Source: CAWBRT01 sp963832365
Lineage (GTDB): Bacteria; Acidobacteriota; Terriglobia; Terriglobales; Acidobacteriaceae
Assembly: GCA_963832365.1 (NCBI GenBank)
Contig: CAWHUL010000002.1
Coordinates: forward strand, 248,001-312,000
Length of the DNA stretch: 64,000 nt
Direction: 5' to 3'
Shown here: piece after piece, positions 7,268 through 16,000 of the stretch
How the letters are laid out: each line of letters begins with the position of its first letter
Position numbering within the stretch: position 1 is the stretch's first letter
The notes under the pieces: generated by a model
The model's input: the letters and a program-made list of their open reading frames with translations, nothing else
Told to the model about the DNA's origin: nothing
Database searches by the model: none
Position numbers and translations under genes: made by a program

Positions 7268-8566
7268 TCATCCGTTGTCGCGGCGGGTTCGTGCGAGGGC
7301 GCGCTTGAGCGTCTGGTCGAGCGCGGCCTTCTGTTTCTCGTAATCTTCTTCGGTGATGACCCCTTGTTGCCGCTCGATCTCAAGCTGGAAAAGCTCATCC
7401 TTCATGGCGTTCAGCAGCAGGTTGCCGTTGGGGACCGCGGGCGCTGTCGTCGATACAGCGGTCGTCGGCACAGGCGGCGCAGGCGCAGCGGATTCCGGCT
7501 CGGCGGAGGCCATCGGCATCGGCTTAGGTGCACGGGTCACGGAGATATAGGCTGCGCCGGAAAGCACCACGGCCAAGGCTCCAAGAATCAACCAGCGATA
7601 CTTGGCGAGCGCGTCGGGCGCGTCGATAGGCGGTCCCAATCCGCCGCCTGGACGGCTGTCGCGCGGGTTCGGGGAGCCGGGTTGCGCCGCGCCCGGTTGG
7701 GCTGCATCCTCGGTGGTTGGAAAGCTGCCGGTTCCGGAGATGTGGAACGACAGATCCTGGCCCGGCTTGACGTTGTTTGCGATCTGTACATTGCCCTCGG
7801 AGCCCTGCTGCTCTTCCATGTGCTGGAAGAGAGTCGCATTCTTCGGTTTCCAGGCAAGGCTTGGCGGAAGGACGAGCACCAAGTGACTCCACGAGTGAAG
7901 CAGCGTGGGTGAAAGCGTCGCCTCGCCTTTGTAGGGCAGTTGGTAGGCGACCTGAAAGCGCGTCTCGCCGGGCTTGAGCGCATATGGCAACGAGTAGTGG
8001 CCCTTCTGCGCGAGTTGCTGCGGAGAAATCGAGATCGGCTGACCGTTCGGACCCTGCGCATCGGCGCCTCCGAGTTGCGCACCGTCCGGTAGCGCCACTT
8101 CGAATCCGGGGCTGGCGGTCTGAGTTCTTGGCGGCGAGGAAGAGTTCTTGACCGCAAAAAGTTCCACCACCTGAAGCGTGGAGCCGTCGGCTTGAATGCG
8201 GATCACGTCCGCTGTGCCCTCGATGCGTTCGACTTTTTTGGCAGCGTCGTAGATATCAATCGCAACGTTGGTGGTTCCGGGAGGCGCCATGCGGAAGTAG
8301 TTGACGCCATCGCGAGCAGCGCGCACCAGTCGCGGCCCCTGAGCAGCGTCGGCTTTGAGCGAAAACTTTCCCTGCTGGTCGGTAGTGGTCTTGACCAGCT
8401 CGGCCATGCCTTGCATGGGATCGACCAGCGCAACTTCGATGCTCGCGGCCGGCTTGCCGGTGGTGCCATTGGTGACCACTCCGGTGATGGCCTGGGCAAA
8501 TGCGGCTTCGCCGGCCAATAGAGCCACGGAGAAAAGAGCGAGCGAGAGCAGAAGAATACGCTTCAT
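7268..8566 (-). CDS. Exported membrane protein with carboxypeptidase-regulatory-like domain, ccm-linked
   Basis: A 432-residue protein with signal peptide (to about residue 24, ending AFAQ), then a transthyretin-like carboxypeptidase-regulatory fold (ITGVVTNGTTGKPAASIEVAL; TTDQQGKFSLK), a beta-rich middle part, a Pro/Gly-rich linker, one membrane segment at about 323-343 and a cytoplasmic tail. The tail ends in a charged helix (LKRALARTRR) after a SHOCT-like ITEEDYEKQKAALD motif. Its ATG overlaps the stop of the CcmI-like gene by four bases (ATGA), so the two are translationally coupled and belong to one operon. I infer a periplasmic adaptor or assembly role tied to cytochrome c maturation from position alone. 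No enzyme domain is visible. Confidence 0.7.
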   Translation of the reverse strand: MKRILLLSLALFSVALLAGEAAFAQAITGVVTNGTTGKPAASIEVALVDPMQGMAELVKTTTDQQGKFSLKADAAQGPRLVRAARDGVNYFRMAPPGTTNVAIDIYDAAKKVERIEGTADVIRIQADGSTLQVVELFAVKNSSSPPRTQTASPGFEVALPDGAQLGGADAQGPNGQPISISPQQLAQKGHYSLPYALKPGETRFQVAYQLPYKGEATLSPTLLHSWSHLVLVLPPSLAWKPKNATLFQHMEEQQGSEGNVQIANNVKPGQDLSFHISGTGSFPTTEDAAQPGAAQPGSPNPRDSRPGGGLGPPIDAPDALAKYRWLILGALAVVLSGAAYISVTRAPKPMPMASAEPESAAPAPPVPTTAVSTTAPAVPNGNLLLNAMKDELFQLEIERQQGVITEEDYEKQKAALDQTLKRALARTRRDNG

Positions 8567-8931
8567 GCCCGCACCCCATTATTTGGACGATTGGGAAGGG
8601 AGCCGGGACGAGCGCGGCGCGCGGCATTTTCGAGTTGATCGATTTCGGCAAGTACGGCGGCAGCCTCCTCCTCCATCGAGCTGCGCACGCTCTCGAAGTC
8701 GGCATCGCCAAGCTTGCCGGCCTTGGATTCGAAGCTGAGATCGCGGAGGTTCTCGTAGACCACTTCCTTGCGCTCGTAGAGATAAGAGAGGCGAGTCTTT
8801 TCCTCGCTGCTTTCGACGTGCACGGGAGCGAAAACGTAGAAGATCAGCAGCAGCGTAAAGATGATGCAGCCGAAGAAAACGATCATCGACTGAGTTGCGT
8901 CAGCGGGCTGCGCCGCGGCTTGCAAAAACAT
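8563..8931 (-). CDS. CcmI-like small membrane protein of cytochrome c maturation
   Basis: A 122-residue protein with one membrane segment (about 17-36, MIVFFGCIIFTLLLIFYVFA) and a charged, coiled-coil-prone cytoplasmic part (SSEEKTRLSYLYERKEVVYENLRDLSFESKAG is its first section, given here only as landmarks SSEEKTR and LRDLSFE). The ENLRDLSFE..GKLGDADFE pattern matches the N-terminal part of CcmI (CycH), which helps present apocytochrome to the CcmF/H haem ligation machine, but the TPR half of classical CcmI is absent. It starts at the ATG at 8931, 8 bases after the stop of ccmH, and overlaps the next gene by four bases, so it is plainly in this operon. Function is inferred from motif and context. 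Confidence 0.6.
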   Translation of the reverse strand: MFLQAAAQPADATQSMIVFFGCIIFTLLLIFYVFAPVHVESSEEKTRLSYLYERKEVVYENLRDLSFESKAGKLGDADFESVRSSMEEEAAAVLAEIDQLENAARRARPGSLPNRPNNGVRA

Positions 8932-8939
8932 GGCTGAGA

Positions 8940-9440
8940 TCAAAATTCCGTCTCCTTGCGGGCCCGTTCGCGGAAGGCGTCGAACTGTTCGGCCGTTGCG
9001 CCGCCGTGAGCGATGGCTGGCACCTGGCGCGACTTCCAGACACGCACCAGCACCACGACTCCGGCTACGGCAAGCGTGAAGACCACGAAAGGCATGATCC
9101 AGGCGATGCGGTTGAAGCCGGTGGCCGTCGGGGCCGAAAGCACCGTGTTGCCGTATTTCTGAACAAAACTTTGCAGCACAAGATTGTCGCTGTCGCCGCG
9201 TTCGATGCCGGCCATGAGCTCCTGGCGCATGCGATCGGAATAAGTGCAGCCGACATGATTGCACTCGATGAGCACCTGATTGCAGCCGCACATGCACATC
9301 AGCGCGTGGCCGAGGCGATTGAATCGCGCATCGGTGTCGCCTGCGCCCATGGTTGCCACGATGGCCGCGAACAACGCCAACGCGAGGACCACTCTCCGCG
9401 CCGCCGTCGGCAGAATCGACTTCGCCCGCCATGAGAGCAC
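8940..9440 (-). CDS. ccmH: CcmH/CycL-type cytochrome c maturation protein
   Basis: CcmH/NrfF-family proteins sit on the outer face of the inner membrane and reduce the apocytochrome CXXCH cysteines before haem ligation. Visible here are an N-terminal hydrophobic signal (VVLALALFAAIVATM), the redox region LMCMCGCNQVLIECNHVGC and a C-terminal membrane segment (IAWIMPFVVFTLAVAGVVV). The family motif is usually LRCXXC; here it is CMCGC with two further cysteines nearby, a form I associate with acidobacterial homologues. The proposed start is the GTG at 9440 (166 residues); the frame is open further upstream but only across palindromic repeat copy 6, so a start beyond it is unlikely. No clear ribosome-binding site. 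Confidence 0.75.
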   Translation of the reverse strand: MLSWRAKSILPTAARRVVLALALFAAIVATMGAGDTDARFNRLGHALMCMCGCNQVLIECNHVGCTYSDRMRQELMAGIERGDSDNLVLQSFVQKYGNTVLSAPTATGFNRIAWIMPFVVFTLAVAGVVVLVRVWKSRQVPAIAHGGATAEQFDAFRERARKETEF

Positions 9441-9465
9441 GTAGCGTTTAGAGTTCCGGAAACTA

Positions 9466-9503
9466 CCCCAGGTTAGCCAAAGGCGGGCGAACCTGGAGCA
9501 CCC
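9466..9503 (+). repeat. Palindromic intergenic repeat, copy 6
   Basis: CCCCAGGTTAGCCAAA ... GCGGGCGAACCTGG followed by AGCACCC. It lies inside the ccm operon, between ccmF and ccmH. The stem bases differ from other copies (AGGTT/AACCT in place of ACGTT/AACGT) in a compensated way. Confidence 0.7.
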
Positions 9504-9531
9504 TCGTGCAGCGCGTGCGCTCCAAACACAA

Positions 9532-9567
9532 GATCCCTCCACTCCGCTTCGCTTCGGTCGGGATGAC
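9532..9567. repeat. Short dispersed repeat GGTCGGGATGAC type
   Basis: GATCCCTCCACTCCGC followed by TTCGCTTCGGTCGGGATGAC. A related copy is at 12964-13010. Its end resembles the terminal inverted repeats of the MITE-like elements (read on the minus strand it starts GTCATCCCGACC). Confidence 0.5.
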
Positions 9568-9592
9568 GACTGGAATCGGTTTAGCATTCCGT

Positions 9593-11635
9593 TCAATCTC
9601 CGGCTCCTACCGATTCGCCGGTTTGGGCGACCTCGGCGAGGGCGCGCTCGCGCTCGGGTGAAACAGCAGCGATCTTGAGGGCCTTCATGCTCGGGAAGAG
9701 CGCAATGATGGTTCCGATCAACAGAATGTGCGCTCCCGACCAGATCCAGGAGACAAGCGGATTCAGGTGCGCCTTGATGATCGGGCGATGAGTATCTGGA
9801 TTCTGCCCGGCATAGACGAGATACAGGTCTTCGCGAACGGTCGAATAGTTGGCAACGATGGTCGCCGTCTGCTCGCTGGCTTTGTAGAAACGGCGCTCGG
9901 GATACATCGTCCGTATCTGCTTGCCGTTCTTCTGGACATCGAGGATCGCCCACTCGCTGCTGTAGTTGGGCTTGTCATCCTGCGTGTAGGAGCGGCAGAT
10001 GAGCGTGTATGGGCCAATGTTCATGCGGTCGCCGTAGCCCAACTCCTGCTCTTTATCCTGATTGAAGGCGGCTCCGGCGAATCCTATGATCACGATGACG
10101 ACGCCGAGATGCACGATGTAACCACCATAGCGGCGAGTGTTGCGGCGCGTGAGCTGCAACATTCCGCCAAGAATATTCGTGCCGCTTTTGGCGGCAATCA
10201 CCCGGCCGCCGCGCCAGAACTCGCTGAAGATGGTGGAGGCAACGAGCACGCGAAAGCGAGATCGCCATCAGCGAATAAAAATAAGAAATGTCGTCGCCAG
10301 GGTCGCACGCCGCCGACCATCAGCGCGCCAGCCGTCAGCGAGCGCGAGAATGGTGGGGATCAGAAAATTCTTTTTCAGACTATCGAGCGACGTCTTGCGC
10401 CAGGCCAGCAGCGGGCCGATTCCGGTGAGCACAAGCAGAACCATGGCGATGGGAACGTTGACCTTGTTGAAGAACGGCGGCCCGACGGTGACCTTCGTGC
10501 CCTGAACCCATTCCGACAAGACCGGAAACAACGTGCCCCACAACACGGTGAAGCAGGAGACCAGCAGCAGCACGTTGTTGAACAGGAAACTGGATTCGCG
10601 CGATACCAGCGACTCGAGCTGATGCTCGCTCTCGAGGTGCGAACGGTTGCGCACGAAGAAGAACATGCACGCACCGAAGGTGAGCGAGAGGAAAGCCACG
10701 AACCACGGGCCGATTCCCGATTGCGCGAACGCATGCACCGAGCTGACCACTCCGGAGCGCGTCAGGAAGGTGCCGAAGATCGAAAGCAGGAAGGTGGCGA
10801 AGATGAGCCACATGTTCCAGACCTTCATCATGCCGCGCTTCTCCTGCATCATCACCGAATGCAGGAACGCCGTGCCGGTGAGCCAGGGAAGAATGGAAGC
10901 GTTCTCCACCGGGTCCCATCCCCAATATCCGCCCCAGCCAAGCACCGCGTAGGCCCAGTGCATTCCGAGAAAAACACCACAGGTTAAAAACGCCCAGCCG
11001 ACCATCGTCCAGCGGCGCGTGATGTGAATCCATTTTTCGCCGGGATACTTGATGATGAGCGCCGCCAGCGCGAAGGCAAACGGCACGGTCATGCCCACAT
11101 AGCCGAGATACAGCATGGGCGGATGAATCACCATCTCCGGATACTGGAGCAGCGGGTTGAGTCCATTACCGTCCGGAGGAATGGTGCCGGCGACCAGCGC
11201 AAAGGGATGCGCGGCGAAGTTCACCAGCATCAGGAAGAACACCTGGACGGCCGCAATAATGATGGAAGCGTGCGCCACCAGACGGGTATCCACCTTGTGC
11301 CGAAGACGCAGGACCAATCCGTAGGTGGACAGCAGCCAACACCAGAACAGCAGCGAGCCTTCCTGGCCTGACCAAAGCGCGGCGAACTTGTACTGCACGG
11401 GGAGGTCGCGATTGCTGTGGTGGAGAATGTAGGCCAGCGAGAAGTCGTCGCGAAAGGCCGAAAAGACCAGGGCGAGAGAGGCTGCTGTGACCGCCATGAA
11501 AATGGCGACACCGGCGCGGCGCGCAGTCTCGGCGAGCCTTTCATCGCGGCGGTAAACGGCAAGAATGCCGGCGGCAAAGGTATAGACGCTCAGGGCGAAC
11601 GCCAACAAAAGACAGTAGCTTCCGATTTGGGGCAT
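9593..11635 (-). pseudogene. ccmF: Cytochrome c haem lyase CcmF, interrupted by three +1 frameshifts
   Basis: CcmF is the polytopic inner-membrane haem lyase of the type I cytochrome c maturation pathway. The first 430 or so codons are intact and carry the WWD haem-handling domain (WGGYWGWDPVENASILPW), HPPMLYLGY and the expected membrane segments. After ILAL the sequence leaves frame and meets a stop at 10268-10270; the last 218 residues (VASTIFSEFWRGG to the end) are again in the first frame. Between them the other two frames hold, in order, LTAGALMVGGVRPW and DDISYFYSLMAISLS. Removing one base near 10338, one at 10296 and one at 10250 rebuilds a continuous CcmF of about 679 residues, the normal size. 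As written, the gene gives a truncated protein. ccmE and a CcmG/ResA thioredoxin are not found nearby. Confidence 0.85.
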
Positions 11636-11782
11636 GAGAACAGGCGGCCAATGGGGGCCGTGCCTTTATATTGTTGCAGAAAGCATAAACTAGAGCAACT
11701 GCTCCCGATTGTACTCAGTGGATCGGCCCTGGGCGGGTAAGCCCGACGGATCCGGGCCACCAAACCAAGGCAGTGGAACTGC

Positions 11783-11820
11783 CCCACTCAGGCCAACTGC
11801 GGGCTTGAATGGGCCGCCCG
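11783..11820 (+). repeat. Palindromic intergenic repeat, copy 7
   Basis: CCCACTCAGGCCAACTGCGGG then CTTGAATGGGCCGCCCG. It is the most diverged copy, with the CCCA/TGGG ends and the GCCAACTGCGGGC centre kept. It lies upstream of ccmF. Confidence 0.5.
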
Positions 11821-11880
11821 AAATTCAAACTGATGAGAATAGAACTGGGTACCACTCGATTGCGCCGACCGCTATCCGTT

Positions 11881-11909
11881 TTGGAACCGCGTAGACGCCG
11901 TCTTATTCT
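11881..11909 (+). promoter_or_regulatory. Candidate promoter for the small RNA at about 11916-12070
   Basis: TTGGAA (11881-11886), 17 bases, TATTCT (11904-11909) on the plus strand, where no protein gene follows but a strong terminator does at 12043-12070. Each hexamer matches the sigma70 consensus at four of six positions. Confidence 0.35.
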
Positions 11910-11915
11910 TAGAAG

Positions 11916-12070
11916 CGAATACGACGGAAACGGTTGGAAAGATTAGGACGGGGGACGGTTAAGAATTAGGCTGATTCCGTTACCCTAAACCTCGGGAAAT
12001 CCCCAATTGAGGGAATGACCGAAGGCAGAAGACTCCGGATGAGGCTCGCTGCGAGGCGGGCCATTTTTTT
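11916..12070 (+). ncRNA. Candidate small RNA of unassigned family
   Basis: The gap of about 500 bases between ccmF (start 11635) and the response-regulator gene (stop 12135) contains a plus-strand promoter-like sequence and, about 155 bases on, an intrinsic terminator, with no open frame between. Purine-rich 5' half, a TCCC-CAATTG-AGGGA hairpin near 11999-12013 and a CCGAAGGCAGAAGACTCCGG segment before the terminator suggest a structured transcript. I could not match it to 6S RNA, SRP RNA, tmRNA, RNase P RNA or a riboswitch I know. Evidence is positional plus the terminator. Confidence 0.35.
12043..12070 (+). terminator. Rho-independent terminator
   Basis: A 7-bp GGCTCGC/GCGGGCC stem (12043-12049 with 12056-12062, one G-U pair), a 6-base loop, then A and seven T (12064-12070). 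It works only for plus-strand transcription, although both flanking genes are on the minus strand. This is the main evidence for the small RNA. Confidence 0.6.
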
Positions 12071-12083
12071 CTGCGCCGAAGAT

Positions 12084-12124
12084 CCCACGTCAGCCCAAAT
12101 GCGGGGCGGGACGTGGGGCACCCG
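12084..12124 (+). repeat. Palindromic intergenic repeat, copy 8
   Basis: CCCACGTCAGCCCAAA ... GGGGCGGGACGTGGGG followed by CACCCG. It begins 13 bases after the terminator T-run and ends 11 bases before the response-regulator stop codon. Confidence 0.7.
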
Positions 12125-12134
12125 TTGAATTATT

Positions 12135-12527
12135 TCAGGCGGCGTGAAGTTGGCTGCGAACCAATGCGATGAGTTCGGGCGGAGGCATCGGCTTCTGGCG
12201 CACGATCACGTCCAACCCTTCATACTCCGGTTCAAGTTCGGGCATGCCGCTGATGATGACAATAGGGATGTGGGGAAGGAAGGAGCGCACTTGGCGGACA
12301 ACGTCGACCCCTGTTGCTCCGGTGAGGAAGTGGTCGCTGATGATGAGGCCAAATTCGCTGGGTGCCGCACGAAGTAGGGCGACGGCGCTCGCCGGGCTGG
12401 TGGCGATGGCGACCTCGAAGCCGGAGGCTCGCAAAATAGCTTCGCGCACCCCTAGCTGCGTTCTGTCATCGTCGATCAAAAGTATTTGGCTCGAATTGAT
12501 GACTCGAACTGCGGCCTTATGAGGCAT
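12135..12527 (-). CDS. Single-domain response regulator
   Basis: A 130-residue stand-alone receiver protein. It has the acidic pocket LLIDDDRTQLG, the phospho-acceptor region LIISDHFLTGATG (Asp in SDH), the switch Ser in VVIISGMPE and the conserved Lys in VRQKPMPP. There is no output domain, so it must act by protein contact, as in CheY-like or phosphorelay carriers. The chosen start, ATG at 12527, lies 11 bases inside the 3' end of the DUF2934 gene, which implies translational coupling. No kinase is adjacent. Confidence 0.8.
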   Translation of the reverse strand: MPHKAAVRVINSSQILLIDDDRTQLGVREAILRASGFEVAIATSPASAVALLRAAPSEFGLIISDHFLTGATGVDVVRQVRSFLPHIPIVIISGMPELEPEYEGLDVIVRQKPMPPPELIALVRSQLHAA

Positions 12528-12753
12528 GACGCTCGCGGACCTCGGCTTCGGCCTGAAACCAATCCTGCTCCGGGCTGCCCCAGAATCCACCTCGCTGCAG
12601 GAACAGTTCATAAGCACGCCGGCGAACCTGTTCTTCCGTGGCCGGCACGGCGGAAATCGTGCCTGGAGTGGCGGACGACGGTTCGACGGAAGCCTTAGCG
12701 CGGGAATTCTTTCTCACAGACGATGAATCAGAGGTCTTTTTGGCTCGTGGCAT
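12517..12753 (-). CDS. DUF2934 family protein
   Basis: A 78-residue protein with a basic, Ser/Ala-rich first half (MPRAKKTSDSSSVRKNSRAK) and the compact DUF2934 signature in the second half (RRRAYELFLQRGG then PEQDWFQAEAEV). DUF2934 proteins are small, of unknown function, and frequent in Acidobacteriota and some Proteobacteria. AAAGGAG lies about 12 bases before the ATG at 12753; the frame is open further upstream but without any domain. It overlaps the response-regulator gene by 11 bases, so the two are probably made together. Confidence 0.75.
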   Translation of the reverse strand: MPRAKKTSDSSSVRKNSRAKASVEPSSATPGTISAVPATEEQVRRRAYELFLQRGGFWGSPEQDWFQAEAEVRERHAS

Positions 12754-12963
12754 AAGACAAACAAACTCCTTTAGAAATAAACAGATTCTGCCCTGGCCAG
12801 GGAGGCTTGGGTTGTTGAAGTAATCAAAACCTGTAGATACAACTATAGACTGTTCGTCCGGATTTTTGTCAGCGCGAGACGAAAAAGTTGGCACCTGAAT
12901 TGATAGCAAAATTCCCATTGCGAGCATGATTCGTATCGGGAAAATGGCCCGGCTAAGACAAAA

Positions 12964-13010
12964 GGTTCCTCCACTTCGCCGCGCTCTGCGCGGCTCCGGT
13001 CGGAATGACA
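12964..13010. repeat. Short dispersed repeat GGTCGGAATGAC type
   Basis: TTCCTCCACTTCGCCGCGC then TCTGCGCGGCTCCGGTCGGAATGACA, with an internal CCGCGC/GCGCGG hairpin. It is related to 9532-9567. The rest of 12754-13052 holds no gene that I can support. Confidence 0.5.
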
Positions 13011-13052
13011 TTCTCAAATTGTTGATTCGGATACATCGATTCTGGACCTGCT

Positions 13053-16000
13053 TTAGTATTCCTTATGCAGGCGGAAGTCGAGGGCGAATCCTCCGTTCTG
13101 ATCGCGCACAGTGCTGAATGACCAGCGCGGTGAGAAGTGATATTCCACTTGGATAATCTGGTTCTGGGTCGAGGTCACGTCACTGGCAAAGGTGACGAAT
13201 AGATTGCTGGTGACTCGCTGTTGCACCGTGATGTGGGCGCCCGGATTCTGTTGCGCGCCGTTTCCCGAACTGCTCAATACGGGGTCAACGGACAAGCGCG
13301 AAATGCCTGCGATGTTTTGTATATGGCTGGTGAGTTTGCTGCTGATGCCCGATGCGAGCACCGATTCCGCGCCGAGAGTTCCGGGTGTGGGGTTGGCGCC
13401 GGCGGCCTCGGTGGTCTGTCCGAATGCCAAGAGATTGATGATGTCGACCGGCGGAAGCGCGGGGTCGGAGGAGTAGGTTGTGCGGAGGCGCTCCAATGGA
13501 CCCTGCAAGCGCAAGTTGATGGAGTACTGGCTGATCGATGTGGTGGCCGCGAGATTGACCACGGGTTCGGTCTGCACTGGGTTAATGAAATCCATGGTGC
13601 CGGGCTGCAGGACGTAGCGGTTCCCGTAGGCGATGACATCTCCGCCGGTGATGTTGACGCGTCCGAGGATCACCGGGTCCGCCAGACTTCCGGTTGCGCG
13701 GAGATTTGCGCTTCCCTTGACGCTCAAAGTTCTGCTGACCAGGTCTACTTGCGACGTGGTTTGCATGCCGACATTCAGTTTTACGTTCTGAGCTAAGCCC
13801 GTTCCAGCTGGCGTCGCCACTTCGCCTTGGGCTCCCGCGTCCAAAAGACTGTTGAGATCGAAATCCGGAGCGGCCGAAATGCGTCCGACGTTTACCTGGC
13901 CACCCAAGCACGGCGTCTTGCGGCGTGCCGGTCAGGGCCAGGTTGCCGTCCAGAGTGATGCGCAAGCCTTGGTAGACGAGCTGCGCCTGGTTGACGGCTG
14001 CCGCGAGATCCATGCGAATGGTTTGTTCGTAAGCGATTCGACCACGTGCCGTCACGTTCCCGCCGCCGAATTTTCCCTGGAATTGCTCTATGTCAAGCCG
14101 CTTATTTCGCAACGCGAGCACCCCGTTGACGTGCTGCAAGCCGGAAGGCAAACCGGATGGCACAAGTCCCGCATCGACGATGCGGATTTGGCCCTGCACA
14201 TCCGGATTCGACTTGTTGCCTTGCGAATGAATATCGAACTGTAGCTGGCCATGACTCTCGAGGTCGGGCTCCAGAATCTGCAGCAGCCGCAGATCGGCGG
14301 TGCCAACCAGGCTGAGCGTAACCGGCGCGCTGCCGACGAGCGGCACATCTCCCTGCATTCGCAGCGCGGTGCCGGTGCCCTTGATCTCGGCAGGCTGAAG
14401 GGTGAAGACGCCGTTTGCATAATCCGCGCGAATGGGAGCGGCGGCGGCAATCTCGATGCTTTCGTAGCTGACTTGAAAGACGGGGATTTCAAGGTGGGCT
14501 TCGAGGTGTTGCCGGTCCTTTAGCGGACCGCGCAGAGTGGCATGCAATTCAGTCTGGCCGTTCATGGCTTGGGATTGCGTCGGCATATGCGCGGCAAACA
14601 AAGGTTGCAGCGGAATGCGTTGCGTGTCGAGTTGCGCGACGGCGTAGTAGTTGTCTTTCAGCGCGACCTTGCCCTGGCCACGAACGGAGGTATTCGCTGC
14701 CTGCGCATCGAGGGTGAATTGCGCCTCATGGTTGGCGGCTGAAGCGTCAAACTTGAGGTCGCGAATGATCTGCCCCTGCACTTGCAGCTCCGGAATGGTG
14801 GCATTGGCTTGCAGCTCGGGATTCTGGAGTGTTCCATGGCCGCTGGCTGAAATGCTGAGTTGACCTGAGAGTTTCAAAGTTTTTGCGCGCGGCGACTGCA
14901 ATTGATTGAGCAGGAGATTCGGGGCTTGCAGCGTGAATTGATAGCGCTGCTGCCTGGGATTGTAGGTAAGCTTCCCACTGGCGGCCCCAACTGGCGCGCG
15001 CATTTCGATGGAAGTGTTGACGGCTTCGGCGGTGCCCTCAAACTGCACATTGAGAGACTGAATCGGCTCGCCCGCGGCTTTCGCCCGCGTTAGCGACAGC
15101 TTGCCATTCCCAATCGGATTTGCCTGCGAACCTTTTACGACGATATCCGCATTGAGGATTCCTGTGACGTGAGCCTGCACGCCTGCGACATAAGCGAACT
15201 CCACGACTGATAGCTGCGAGGCGTGCGCGGAAATCGCGAGGGAGTTCTCCGGGTCATAGGCCCATTGGCGCAGCGCTGTGCGTACGTCGAAGGTGAGCTT
15301 CCCGCCGGATGCGGGATCTAATTCAGCGCCTTGCAGGCTCGCATGGCTTGGACTGGCGGTGATATCGGTTCGCAGCAGGCGGAACCGGCTTCCCCTGATG
15401 CGGAGGTCGCGAGCCGTAAGCTGCCCGCTCAGTTGCGGATCTTGAAGTGTGCCGCTAATGTTGCCACGGAACAGGGCCGCGCCGTAAAGCTCCAGCGGCG
15501 AAATCTGTTGGCCCGGAGGTGCGGCGCGGAACATCTCCGCGAGCGTTTCCACTTCATGAAGAGCATTGGCCTGAAGCGTGACTTGCAGGTTGGAGTGCCC
15601 ACCGATTTCGCCGTCCAAGTTGAGCGTGGTCTGCGGGGTTCGCAGCGAACTCCGCGACAAGGATATCTGTTGGGAGCTCGCCGAATAGCGCGCGTGAATC
15701 ACGCCATCGAGCGGGACAGGCTGCGACGTGGAGGCGACCGATGCGTGTATGGTTGCGTCCGTATCGGCGACGAGATTTTGGACGGTGCCAACCCAGGTTG
15801 CCTTGGTATCGGCATCAAGTATGCCGCCGAACCGGACTTGGTCGAGCGCCGCAATGTTGAAGATTGGCTGCAAGCTTTCGAGGGAAAGGCCGCGCACAGA
15901 CGCACTGAATTGGCCTAGCTGCCGGCCTGCGAGATGTTGAATGGATGCGTTGCCGCGAACTTCGCCGCCAAGCACGTACAAACGAAATTCGGGAAGATTC

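Noticed and set aside
11916..12070. Assignment of the candidate RNA to 6S, RNase P, tmRNA or SRP RNA
   Set aside because: Length alone would allow 6S or SRP RNA, but I could not find their conserved bulges or loops, and tmRNA or RNase P signature segments are absent. Left unassigned.
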